The notes under the pieces: generated by a model | Database searches by the model: none | Seen by the model: the letters and a program-made list of their open reading frames with translations, nothing else | What the model was told of the DNA's origin: nothing | NCBI RefSeq assembly: GCF_004364975.1 | Contig: NZ_SOBW01000008.1 | Span: 248,001-312,000, forward strand | Direction of reading: 5' to 3' | Origin: Gelidibacter sediminis | GTDB lineage: Bacteria; Bacteroidota; Bacteroidia; Flavobacteriales; Flavobacteriaceae | DNA: 64,000 nt | Program-made: the position numbers and the translations under genes | Part shown: positions 27,351-35,212 of the stretch, one piece after another | How positions within the stretch are numbered: the first letter of the stretch is position 1 | How the letters are laid out: every line of letters starts with the position of its first letter

Positions 27351-27830
27351 ATGACATTAAATACAATTGGTTTGGATGCCAAAAAAGCCAAAGATTTAGC
27401 AAATGACTTAAACGAATTACTGGCTGATTTTCAGGTGTATTACCAAAATCTCAGAGGAATTCATTGGAATATTAAAGGAAAGCGTTTTTTTGATTTGCAC
27501 ATTAAATTTGAAGAGCTTTATACCGATGCCAACATAAAGGTGGATGAAATAGCGGAGCGCATCTTAACTCTAGGTGAAACACCGTTACATACGTTTGAAG
27601 ATTATAATAAAGTAGCAAAGGTTAAGGTTGGTAAGAACGTTTCTCAAGATGAGAAAGCTGTGGAATTAATTGTGGATTCCTTATCTGAATTGCTTAAAAT
27701 TGAACGTATGATTTTGGATAAAGCAGCCGAAACAGGAGATGAAGGAACAAATTCTATGATGAGCGATTTTATTACGGAACAAGAGAAAACAGTTTGGATG
27801 ATGAAAGCTTGGTTGGGAGAAACGGTTTAA
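27351..27830 (+). CDS. dps: Dps family DNA-protecting ferritin
   Basis: 159 residues, the usual Dps size. Ferroxidase residues are conserved with the correct spacing: His38 (RGIHWN), His50, Glu54, Asp65 and Glu69 (VDEIAER). Dps forms a 12-subunit shell that oxidises iron with hydrogen peroxide and protects DNA. Divergent from oxyR, ends in a clear terminator. The N-terminus is short, without the Lys-rich DNA-binding tail of the E. coli protein. Confidence 0.96.
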   Translation: MTLNTIGLDAKKAKDLANDLNELLADFQVYYQNLRGIHWNIKGKRFFDLHIKFEELYTDANIKVDEIAERILTLGETPLHTFEDYNKVAKVKVGKNVSQDEKAVELIVDSLSELLKIERMILDKAAETGDEGTNSMMSDFITEQEKTVWMMKAWLGETV

Positions 27831-27854
27831 ATAGAATTTCACATTAAAAAATAG

Positions 27855-27881
27855 AAAAAGAGGACTAGTTGTCCTCTTTTT
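27855..27881 (+). terminator. Rho-independent terminator of dps
   Basis: Stem AAAAAGAGGAC/GTCCTCTTTTT, 5-base loop, 24 bp after the dps stop. Confidence 0.9.
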
Positions 27882-27942
27882 ATTTGCACTTAATCACAGA
27901 TTGCCTTATCCCTATTTTTGATGACATTTTCCTAAATTTCAG

Positions 27943-29274
27943 CTAAAGCAAACCTCTCGATTTAATTTCTAGATATTTATTAATAGTATCGATAGTTAAG
28001 TTTTCTGGCGTAGTCAGTATCGAATAAATGCCATACTTTTTTAATTCTTGCACGATGAGCCGCTTTTCAAAAGCGAATTTTTCAGCAATCACTTTATCAT
28101 AAACCTGTTGAATGGTAGTGGCCTTATGGTCAACAATCGCAGTCAGTTCTGTGTTTTTAAAAAAGATAACTACCATCAGATGATTCTTGGCAATTGCTTT
28201 TAAATAGGGCAACTGACGATTAAGACCATCTAAGGTTTCAAAATTGGTGTAGAGTAGGATGAGGCTGCGTTGAGTGATGTGCCGCTTCATGTTGGCGTAC
28301 AATCGGCTGAAATCACTTTCAAAATAATCTGTTTTGACATTATAAAGTGATTCTAAAATCAATCGCATTTGCGAACTACGGCGTTGGGCCACGACTATGT
28401 TTTCTACAGTTTTGGAAAACGAAAGCATGCCCGCCTTGTCGTGTTTTTTCAAAGCCACATTACTGATTACCAAAGTCGCATTGATGGCATAATCCAACAG
28501 ACTCAAGCCTTCAAAAGGCATTTTCATCATTCGCCCTTTATCAATAATGGAATAAATGGGTTGCGACTTTTCGTCCTGAAATTGATTCACCATTAAACTA
28601 TTCTTCTTAGCCGTCGCCTTCCAATTAATGGTGCGTAAATCATCACCCAATACATAGTCCTTAATTTGCTCGAACTCCATGGTATGGCCAATTCTACGGA
28701 TTTTCTTGACGCCATAATCCTGTAAATTATGATTGATGTTTAGCAATTCAAATTTTCGCAACTGCTTAAAACTAGGGTAGGTGGGCACCATGGCTTCCCC
28801 ATCAAATTGAAAACGTTTTGCTACCAGCCCGATTTTTGACGACGCGTAAATATTCAGGTGACCAAAATGGTATTCGCCGCGTTGCGTAGGCTTTAGTTGA
28901 TAAGTTAACGACTTTTCCTTTTTTGGTGGAATGCTCAGTTTTATGTTAAAGTCACGCATCTGGAATTGTACAGGTACTTCATCAATAACGGTTGCGTCAA
29001 TTGCAAATGGGTAATGGTTGTTTATTGTCATGTCCACTTGGTTGGCATCGCCGTTTGAGAACTTATCTGGTAACACGCGTTTCCCGCTAATCTTGCTTTT
29101 TCCTGAGAATACCATTACCACATCTACTATAAATAAAATCAACATCACTAAAATTAAAAGTTGCGCCACTCCAAACAGTACAGGCACAAAATAGCTGAAT
29201 ATGAATAGTGCTATAATGCACAATCCACTATAAAAAAACCTAGGCTGTATGTAGAAGGATTTAAAGACGTTCAA
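27943..29274 (-). CDS. DUF58 domain membrane protein
   Basis: 443 residues: two membrane helices at residues ~14-52, a beta-rich domain, then the DUF58 signature (DYVLGDDLRTINWKATAKKNSLMVNQFQDE, a modified von Willebrand A-like region). Proteins of this kind work with MoxR ATPases, possibly as chaperone partners. Last gene of the five-gene minus-strand operon starting at the SpoIIM gene; 45 bp behind moxR. Confidence 0.92.
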   Translation of the reverse strand: MNVFKSFYIQPRFFYSGLCIIALFIFSYFVPVLFGVAQLLILVMLILFIVDVVMVFSGKSKISGKRVLPDKFSNGDANQVDMTINNHYPFAIDATVIDEVPVQFQMRDFNIKLSIPPKKEKSLTYQLKPTQRGEYHFGHLNIYASSKIGLVAKRFQFDGEAMVPTYPSFKQLRKFELLNINHNLQDYGVKKIRRIGHTMEFEQIKDYVLGDDLRTINWKATAKKNSLMVNQFQDEKSQPIYSIIDKGRMMKMPFEGLSLLDYAINATLVISNVALKKHDKAGMLSFSKTVENIVVAQRRSSQMRLILESLYNVKTDYFESDFSRLYANMKRHITQRSLILLYTNFETLDGLNRQLPYLKAIAKNHLMVVIFFKNTELTAIVDHKATTIQQVYDKVIAEKFAFEKRLIVQELKKYGIYSILTTPENLTIDTINKYLEIKSRGLL

Positions 29275-29319
29275 GGTGATGATGGTTATTGGCTATAAAT
29301 TCAGAAACTAAGGAGGTGA

Positions 29320-30396
29320 TTATCTAGGAATTTCGACGTTTTCAATAATCTGTTTAATAACGTCGGTACTGGTAATGCCTTCCATTTCGCGCTCAGGCGT
29401 CACGATAACACGATGGTGTAACACCGGAATCGCCGCCCGTTTAATGTCTTCAGGTGTTACAAAATCACGACCTTCCATCGCTGCAAAGGCTTTACTGGCT
29501 TTTAAAATAGCAATCGATGCTCTTGGTGAAGCGCCTAAATATAAAAATGGGTTGTTCCGGGTAGCGACAATCAAATCGGCTATATATTTTAATAGATGTT
29601 TTTCTACCAACACTTCGGTCACCAGGGATTGATAAGACACGATTTGCGCAGTTGTCAAAAACGGTGTAATAGCATCTGTTTTAATGCGGTTTTGGAGTTG
29701 TTGCTCACGCACTAAAATCTCTACTTCGTCTTCATGATTAGGGTAATCCACCACGATTTTAAATAGAAAACGATCCAATTGCGCTTCAGGCAATCGGTAT
29801 GTACCTTCTTGCTCAATAGGATTTTGGGTGGCCAATACCATAAAAGGCGACTCTAATTTATAAAAGTGCCCATCAATGGTGATTTGCTGTTCTTCCATCA
29901 CCTCAAAGAGTGCAGCTTGTGTTTTTGCAGGAGCTCGGTTTATTTCGTCAATCAAAATCATTTGACTGAAAATAGGTCCTTTTTTGAATTCAAATTCGGT
30001 TGTTTTTAGGTTGAACACCGAGGTTCCTAAAATATCGCTCGGCATTAAATCTGGCGTAAATTGAATTCTGCTAAACCCGACACTTAAAGATTTGGCCATT
30101 AATTTTGCGGTAATGGTTTTAGCAACACCCGGAACGCCTTCAATTAAGGAATGGCCTTTGGCGAGTAAGGATGCTAAAAGCATGTCAACCATGTCCGTTT
30201 GCCCAACAATCACTTTGCCTATTTCCTGCTTAATGTTTTGAACGTTCTGTTGCAATTCCGAAAGATCCAAACGGTTGGTAAAGGTTAAATCTTGGGTGTT
30301 TTCTTCTTGAGTTATATTTGAACTTGACGTATGTGGCGTTTGTCCTTCTAAATTTTGTTCGTGTGCTTCCATATAATTATGAATAAAATTCTTCAA
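29320..30396 (-). CDS. MoxR family AAA+ ATPase
   Basis: 358 residues. A ~45-residue Gln/Thr-rich N-terminus precedes the AAA+ core with Walker A GVPGVAKT, Walker B LIDEINRAP, sensor ATQNPIEQEGTYRLPEAQLDRF and arginine-bearing GASPRAS. MoxR proteins act as chaperone-like ATPases on partner proteins with VWA or DUF58 domains. The start overlaps the end of the DUF4350 gene by 20 bp. An internal later Met is possible, but the overlap favours coupling. Confidence 0.95.
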   Translation of the reverse strand: MKNFIHNYMEAHEQNLEGQTPHTSSSNITQEENTQDLTFTNRLDLSELQQNVQNIKQEIGKVIVGQTDMVDMLLASLLAKGHSLIEGVPGVAKTITAKLMAKSLSVGFSRIQFTPDLMPSDILGTSVFNLKTTEFEFKKGPIFSQMILIDEINRAPAKTQAALFEVMEEQQITIDGHFYKLESPFMVLATQNPIEQEGTYRLPEAQLDRFLFKIVVDYPNHEDEVEILVREQQLQNRIKTDAITPFLTTAQIVSYQSLVTEVLVEKHLLKYIADLIVATRNNPFLYLGASPRASIAILKASKAFAAMEGRDFVTPEDIKRAAIPVLHHRVIVTPEREMEGITSTDVIKQIIENVEIPR

Positions 30397-31582
30397 TATG
30401 TTTATTGAGCTTTAAGAGGTTTTCCTCAAAAAACTCATTTTTAGTCCGTAACCAGTTGATGAAAGTAATGGTTTTTTGAACGGATTCTTTTTTCTTTCCT
30501 GATTTTTGAGAGAGTTTCGTAATAAACTCATCATTTAATGTGGTGGTGTCCAAATTATAATCCGATCGTATTTTCTCTAAAAAATAGGTGATTTTCTTTT
30601 CAATTAGATTCTTATGATCTTCAGTTTCATAATACAAATTGGAAATTGTCTTTACAAAGCCAACGGTAGTATTCTCTAACGGTTTCACAATAGGGATGAT
30701 GCGTTGTCGCCTTTTCGCATTAAAAACCATAAAAAGCAACGTCAAGATAATCGTTAAATACCATGCCCATTTAAACGATGGCTGTTCTAAAAACCAACTC
30801 AATTGCGATTTTTTCTCTGCATCGCCATATTGAGAATTAAGGTATTTGGTATACGAATCGAAATAAATGGTAGCATTTGGTAGATAAGAGAGGGCGCCCT
30901 CTGTGTAACGGTACCGGTTATCTTTTAAAATATTATAATTTGTGAAAATTTTTGGCTCTAAATGTAAATAGATGTTGCCCTCTTCAAATGGAACATTTAA
31001 AAAATTGATGGAGTTAGGATCGTCATTAGTGTATCCTAAAACCGTGAAGTTTTCAATATCTATTTTAGAAAAATAAGCAGTGCTATCACTTTTGTCAATG
31101 TTGGAATTTTTAGCTTTTAAAGTGGCATCTGTAAAGCTTAATTTACTGATACTGTCCTTATTTTTAATAACATCTACCATCAGCTGTAACGTGTCCAAAA
31201 GCTTTTTAGGAAAGGTGTAATCAGACATGAATAAGGTGTTGCCCTGACCTGCAAATATCAGTAGTTCCTCAATGTCAGCGTCGTCTAGATAATCTGAGTT
31301 GCCAATCAATAGATAATTACCTTCAGCAATATGATCGCCATAACCATCCTCTGAATTCGCATAAAAATAATTATAGGGCGTATAATAAATGGTTTTTACT
31401 TTTTGCTCCTTAAAGAGTTTGGGCAATTCCTTGTAAAGCACACTGACACCATAAGGTTTGTTGCTTTTTTCATTAAAGCTCTCTGTCCAATCTACGGTAC
31501 GGTTGCTATTATAATCAATAGTGATGGCAATGCTGATGATTGCAATGACGATAACTACTATGGTGATGACATTTTTATTCAC
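30377..31582 (-). CDS. DUF4350 domain membrane protein
   Basis: 401 residues: an N-terminal membrane helix (VITIVVIVIAIISIAITI), a ~230-residue extracytoplasmic part containing SNKPYGVSVLYKELPKLF and LLIGNSDYLDDADIEELLIFAGQGNTLFMSDY as in DUF4350/GATase-like folds, a second helix (WYLTIILTLLFMVFN), and a C-terminal cytoplasmic helical region. Fixed member of flavobacterial MoxR clusters. Function unknown; overlaps both neighbours by a few bases. Confidence 0.88.
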   Translation of the reverse strand: MNKNVITIVVIVIAIISIAITIDYNSNRTVDWTESFNEKSNKPYGVSVLYKELPKLFKEQKVKTIYYTPYNYFYANSEDGYGDHIAEGNYLLIGNSDYLDDADIEELLIFAGQGNTLFMSDYTFPKKLLDTLQLMVDVIKNKDSISKLSFTDATLKAKNSNIDKSDSTAYFSKIDIENFTVLGYTNDDPNSINFLNVPFEEGNIYLHLEPKIFTNYNILKDNRYRYTEGALSYLPNATIYFDSYTKYLNSQYGDAEKKSQLSWFLEQPSFKWAWYLTIILTLLFMVFNAKRRQRIIPIVKPLENTTVGFVKTISNLYYETEDHKNLIEKKITYFLEKIRSDYNLDTTTLNDEFITKLSQKSGKKKESVQKTITFINWLRTKNEFFEENLLKLNKHIEEFYS

Positions 31583-32304
31583 GAGTTCACCTTTTTTATA
31601 AGTTGAACAAAACTCTCTTTTGCCAATTGGTATTGCTCAGCATTTAGCGCAAACTCACCGTACCAGGTGTAATTATAAATATAGGAGGTGTAGGCAAAAT
31701 CTTTGCTGAATTTTTGGGAAGCAATGGCCTGCATATAATCTGCATTGGTTTTGTCTTCCTCGAAGGTAATGAAGTTTTTTAGTGTCAAATGTTTCAGCAC
31801 TAATAGATAATAATATCTGATGGCTAAACGGTAATCATTTGTGTTTTCAGCATTCTTGATGAGTGTTTTAATGTCGACATGCGCTATGTTTTCAGCAGAA
31901 ATGTCCGTGAATGAGTTGATCTGCGTGTTTTTTCGTGATGAAAACAGCTTGCTACTCCCATCATTTAAAAGTGTGTAGGCTAAATAGCCGACAGCAAGAA
32001 ACAGAATGACTACAAACACCCAATTTAAACCATTCAAGTTGAATGAAAATCCGTCAGCGCTTTCTTCTGGAATGTAAGGCTGGTCCTCAGAATATTCGGC
32101 GTTATGTTGTTGGTGAGCAGAAGTTGAACGCGCTTTTGGAGCGCCTTTATAATTGTATTTCCTACCGGAATACGACTCTTTAAAGCCATCGTTAAACTGA
32201 CGTTCAGTTGGTGGTTGTTGCAAAGTGGTTTCTGCCCATAACGATGTGTTCGCATTGTGCAAAAAGGTGCAGACCAGAAAAATAAGCGTCAGGTTGAGTT
32301 TCAT
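31579..32304 (-). CDS. DUF4129 domain membrane protein
   Basis: 241 residues with a signal peptide, a polar region (GRKYNYKGAPKAR), one membrane helix (WVFVVILFLAVGYLAYTLL) and a C-terminal cytoplasmic DUF4129 segment (IRYYYLLVLKHLTLKNFITFEEDKTNADYM, YTWYGEFAL). Overlaps the DUF4350 gene by 4 bp. Accompanies MoxR systems; function unknown. Confidence 0.88.
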   Translation of the reverse strand: MKLNLTLIFLVCTFLHNANTSLWAETTLQQPPTERQFNDGFKESYSGRKYNYKGAPKARSTSAHQQHNAEYSEDQPYIPEESADGFSFNLNGLNWVFVVILFLAVGYLAYTLLNDGSSKLFSSRKNTQINSFTDISAENIAHVDIKTLIKNAENTNDYRLAIRYYYLLVLKHLTLKNFITFEEDKTNADYMQAIASQKFSKDFAYTSYIYNYTWYGEFALNAEQYQLAKESFVQLIKKVNS

Positions 32305-33285
32305 TTAATTGAAGGGCGTGAGTTCAGCTTTCAATCTCTTCTGTACCCTAAAAGGGTAAACAAGATAATAATAGCTAATAATTCCTAAAGTGACTAAGAT
32401 AATCCCCACGGATATCATTTTGGGCATCTCTTGTGAATATCTGGTGATAAATCCTTCTAAAAATCCTGCGAAAAAAGTAAATGGGAAGGTGCTGATGACG
32501 ATCTTTATCCCTGTTTTGGCACCTTCTTTAAATGATGTGAATCTAGAATAGGTTCCCGGAAATAGAATGCTTGCGCCCAGAATCAGTCCTGCTGCCGCTT
32601 CAATTACAATGGCGAATATTTCCATTGATCCGTGTATCCAAATGCCTCTAACGCTTTCCCAAAACACATTCTTTTCATAAAAAAAATATTGAAAAGAACC
32701 CAGCATGATGCAGTTTTTGAACAGGATATACACGGTGCCGAGTCCGCCAAAAACACCCATAACAAAGGCAATAATGCCTACACGCAAATTATTTACCGTA
32801 ATGCCAATAAAACTTCCCCAGTTACTTCCGCTTTTATAGACCGCTACAGGATTTCCCGCTTCGATGTTCTCTAAAGTCATATTGACGTATTCATCGCCTA
32901 AAATAGACCTTACAAACTCCCCATCATTAGCAGCAGAAATAACGCCAATTGCGGTAAATACGGTAAAGATGGTAAAGGCGATATACACAAATTTCCGATA
33001 TTGGAACATGATTAAAGGCACTTCGGTTTTCCAGAAAGTGACAATTCTGTTGCTGTCCTCGCGTTTGGTTTTATAAATTTTTTGAAAAGCCTTGGCGGCT
33101 AATTGATTTAAGTAGGTAATTATTTTACTTTTGGGGTAGTAGGTTTGCGCGTAAGATAAATCGTTGATCAATTGAATGTATTGAGAGGCGAGTTCGTCAG
33201 GATTTTTAAAATCATTATTGAAAATAGCGGTTTCAAAGCTTAGCCATTTTTCCTTATTTTGCTTGATAAACGCTACTTCTCTCAT
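32305..33285 (-). CDS. Stage II sporulation protein M family membrane protein
   Basis: 326 residues. Starts MREVAFIKQNKEKWLSFE, a typical opening for the SpoIIM-like proteins of Bacteroidota, and has about five membrane helices. The middle carries NNLRVGIIAFVMGVFGGLGTVYILFKNCIMLGSF and the conserved WIHGSMEIFAIVIEAAAGL. These organisms do not sporulate; here the protein belongs to the MoxR-DUF58 set. First gene of the minus-strand operon, directly followed by the DUF4129 gene. Confidence 0.92.
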   Translation of the reverse strand: MREVAFIKQNKEKWLSFETAIFNNDFKNPDELASQYIQLINDLSYAQTYYPKSKIITYLNQLAAKAFQKIYKTKREDSNRIVTFWKTEVPLIMFQYRKFVYIAFTIFTVFTAIGVISAANDGEFVRSILGDEYVNMTLENIEAGNPVAVYKSGSNWGSFIGITVNNLRVGIIAFVMGVFGGLGTVYILFKNCIMLGSFQYFFYEKNVFWESVRGIWIHGSMEIFAIVIEAAAGLILGASILFPGTYSRFTSFKEGAKTGIKIVISTFPFTFFAGFLEGFITRYSQEMPKMISVGIILVTLGIISYYYLVYPFRVQKRLKAELTPFN

Positions 33286-33309
33286 ACAGTTGTTAAATTA
33301 AAATATAAA

Positions 33310-34026
33310 ATGACAGAGTTACAAATTAACACCACTCAAAATGTAAAAATAAATTTTACGGCAGCCGGAGCTGGTGAGCGTTTGTTAGCATTCATTATTG
33401 ACAGCATTATTAAAATCGGCTATCTGACCATTTTAAACATGACTGTTGGTGCGTTTCAGGATATGGATCAATGGTCTCAAATTGGAATAAATACGGTGTT
33501 AGGGCTTCCTGTGGTGTTTTATACGCTGGCATTGGAATCTTTAATGGAAGGACAAACCATTGGGAAGCGAATCATGAATATAAAAGTGGTAAAAATAGAT
33601 GGCTATCAAGCTTCCCTAGCAGATTATGTGGTGCGATGGTTTTTTAGGATTGTCGATATATACATTCTGGGTTTAGGTTTTTTTGTGATCATATTCAGTA
33701 AAAGATCACAGCGATTGGGCGATATGGCCGCAGGTACTTCGGTGATTTTACTAAAAGACAAAGTTAATATCAACCATACCATTTTAGAAGAATTGCACGA
33801 CAATTACAAACCGACCTATCCAACGGTCATCAAACTTTCAGATAATGACGCGCGGATTATAAAGGAAACATTTACCATGGCAAAATCTACCAACGATTAC
33901 CAAACCTTAATTAAGTTGCGAAATAAGATTACGGAAGTGATAGGGGTAAAGGCTATTAATGGCAACGACATTCAGTTTATCGACACCATTTTAAAGGATT
34001 ATAATTATTACACTCAAGGGATGTAA
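33310..34026 (+). CDS. RDD family membrane protein
   Basis: Start set at 33310 (238 aa): the frame 51 bp upstream overlaps the divergent SpoIIM start and lacks family character. Residues ~20-160 form the RDD domain (AGERLLAFIIDSIIKIGYL with the Arg and Asp, EGQTIGKRIMNIKVVKIDG, KRSQRLGDMAAGT) with three or four membrane helices; the last ~75 residues are soluble and helical. Divergent from the SpoIIM-MoxR operon, with only 24 bp between the starts. Confidence 0.92.
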   Translation: MTELQINTTQNVKINFTAAGAGERLLAFIIDSIIKIGYLTILNMTVGAFQDMDQWSQIGINTVLGLPVVFYTLALESLMEGQTIGKRIMNIKVVKIDGYQASLADYVVRWFFRIVDIYILGLGFFVIIFSKRSQRLGDMAAGTSVILLKDKVNINHTILEELHDNYKPTYPTVIKLSDNDARIIKETFTMAKSTNDYQTLIKLRNKITEVIGVKAINGNDIQFIDTILKDYNYYTQGM

Positions 34027-34036
34027 GCAGAGAGCC

Positions 34037-34058
34037 AAGTTTTGTTTTTACAAAACTT
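34037..34058 (+). terminator. Hairpin after the RDD gene
   Basis: Perfect 8-bp inverted repeat AAGTTTTG/CAAAACTT with a 6-base loop, 10 bp after the stop codon. No T run after it, so it may be a transcript end-protecting hairpin more than a true terminator. Its 3' arm overlaps the start of the repeat array. Confidence 0.45.
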
Positions 34059-34283
34059 GTGCGAATCGCTTATCCTGCCTTTTTTGCGGGATCTTAAGAT
34101 TATAATCTGAATTATTTTATTAGATGGTCACAAAAACTTGTGCGAATCGCTTATCCCGCCTTTTCGCGGGATCTCAAGAATGTAACCTATATTTTGTTAA
34201 GAAGGTCTAACTTGTGCGAATCGCTTACCCCGCCCTTTTGCGGAATCTAAACAATACAATCGTAATTTCATTAGAAAGTCGTA
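34055..34283 (+). repeat. Three imperfect tandem repeats of 74-81 bp, each with a hairpin
   Basis: Units begin at 34055, 34136 and 34210 with an identical 18-base head (ACTTGTGCGAATCGCTTA) and end with a diverged but alignable tail. Behind the head sits a hairpin: ATCCTGC/GCGGGAT, ATCCCGC/GCGGGAT and CCGC/GCGG in units 1-3, with T-rich loops. The stem is kept although its bases vary (including a G-U change), which points to RNA or DNA structure. Confidence 0.85.
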
Positions 34284-34375
34284 ATTGAGCCAACAGCTTA
34301 TCCTCCAACAATCAGCATCTTAAAAAAAACAAATATTGTATCAAGCGCAATTCACCAAACCCATTAATCCAGTTT

Positions 34376-34397
34376 GTCCTGAGTGCAGTCGAAGGAC
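34376..34397. repeat. Short palindromic intergenic element (GTCCT...AGGAC)
   Basis: Stem GTCCT/AGGAC around GAGTGCAGTCGA. The core resembles the CTTCGACTGCGCTCAG-type element (reverse complement) that I remember as a dispersed repeat in many Flavobacteriaceae genomes. Only one copy is in this window. Confidence 0.5.
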
Positions 34398-34521
34398 CAA
34401 GCGGGGATTTTAGGACAATTATCAATATAAATTCTGTCATTTCAAATCAATCTAATTCACCCTCAATTGGCAACAAAAACACATTTCTCTCATTAAAGTT
34501 TAAATTCACTCTAAGCCTTCC

Positions 34522-34529
34522 TATCTTTG
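34522..34529 (+). promoter_or_regulatory. Candidate -7 element of the TRIC gene (TATCTTTG)
   Basis: Exact TAnnTTTG match 26 bp before the start codon; the -33 region is only GTTT-like. Confidence 0.45.
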
Positions 34530-34555
34530 GACGCTGAACTTTTTACAATAAATCT

Positions 34556-35155
34556 ATGTTTCTACTTACCATTGATGTTCTTGGAACCATTGCTTTCGCA
34601 ATTTCTGGCGTATCTATAGCGATGGATAAAAGAATGGACGCCTTTGGTGTTTTGATTATTGCTTTTGTAACCTCGGTAGGAGGGGGTACTATGCGAGATG
34701 TCTTAATTGGTATCACGCCAGTAACGTGGATGACGAACATGACCTATGTTTATGTGATTTTTGGTGCGACTATATTTACAGTCCTCTTTCGTCAAAAAAT
34801 CAATTATTTACGTACATCTTTATTCTTATTTGATACTATCGGGATAGCGCTCTACACTGTGGTAGGCATACAAAAAGGGTTGGCCATTGGTCTACACCCC
34901 ATAATTTGCATTTCCTTAGGGACCATGACCGCATGTTTTGGAGGTGTACTAAGAGATATGTTGTGTAATGAAATTCCTATCATATTTAGAAAGGAAATTT
35001 ATGCAACCGCATGTATTTTAGGAGGTATAACTTATTTTGTATTAAGTCAATTTCCTATTGAAGAGAATGTAATCTTTTTGGTGGCCGGCTCAGTTGTTAT
35101 GACCGTGCGACTGATAGCTGTAAAGTTCAAAATTAGTTTACCAAGCTTATATTAA
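34556..35155 (+). CDS. TRIC-type (UPF0126/YadS) membrane protein
   Basis: 199 residues built of two homologous three-helix halves. Each half carries the family glycine motif: SVGGGTMRDVLIG in the first and CFGGVLRDMLCNEIP in the second. The family includes bacterial homologues of trimeric intracellular cation channels, seen as K+-permeable pores, though some members may carry amino acids. Single gene with its own promoter and terminator. Confidence 0.93.
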   Translation: MFLLTIDVLGTIAFAISGVSIAMDKRMDAFGVLIIAFVTSVGGGTMRDVLIGITPVTWMTNMTYVYVIFGATIFTVLFRQKINYLRTSLFLFDTIGIALYTVVGIQKGLAIGLHPIICISLGTMTACFGGVLRDMLCNEIPIIFRKEIYATACILGGITYFVLSQFPIEENVIFLVAGSVVMTVRLIAVKFKISLPSLY

Positions 35156-35160
35156 GCATA

Positions 35161-35194
35161 AAAAAATGCCACGCTTTAAATCGTGGCATTTTTA
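35161..35194. terminator. Bidirectional rho-independent terminator
   Basis: Stem AAAAATGCCACG/CGTGGCATTTTT with an 8-base loop between the convergent TRIC and M3 peptidase genes. Confidence 0.9.
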
Positions 35195-35212
35195 TTAAAA
35201 ATGAGATGTTCA

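Larger units (their letters stand above)
34027..34555. other. 529 bp intergenic region without genes
   Basis: Holds the RDD hairpin, the three-copy repeat (34055-34283), a short palindromic element (34376-34397) and the promoter candidate of the TRIC gene (34522-34529). No open frame with coding character is visible. Confidence 0.8.

Noticed and set aside
32305-33285. Sporulation capacity suggested by a SpoIIM homologue
   Set aside because: The family is widespread in non-sporulating bacteria and is part of the MoxR cluster here.
34055-34283. CRISPR array
   Set aside because: Only three units, unit tails align with each other (no unique spacers), units vary in length, no cas genes.
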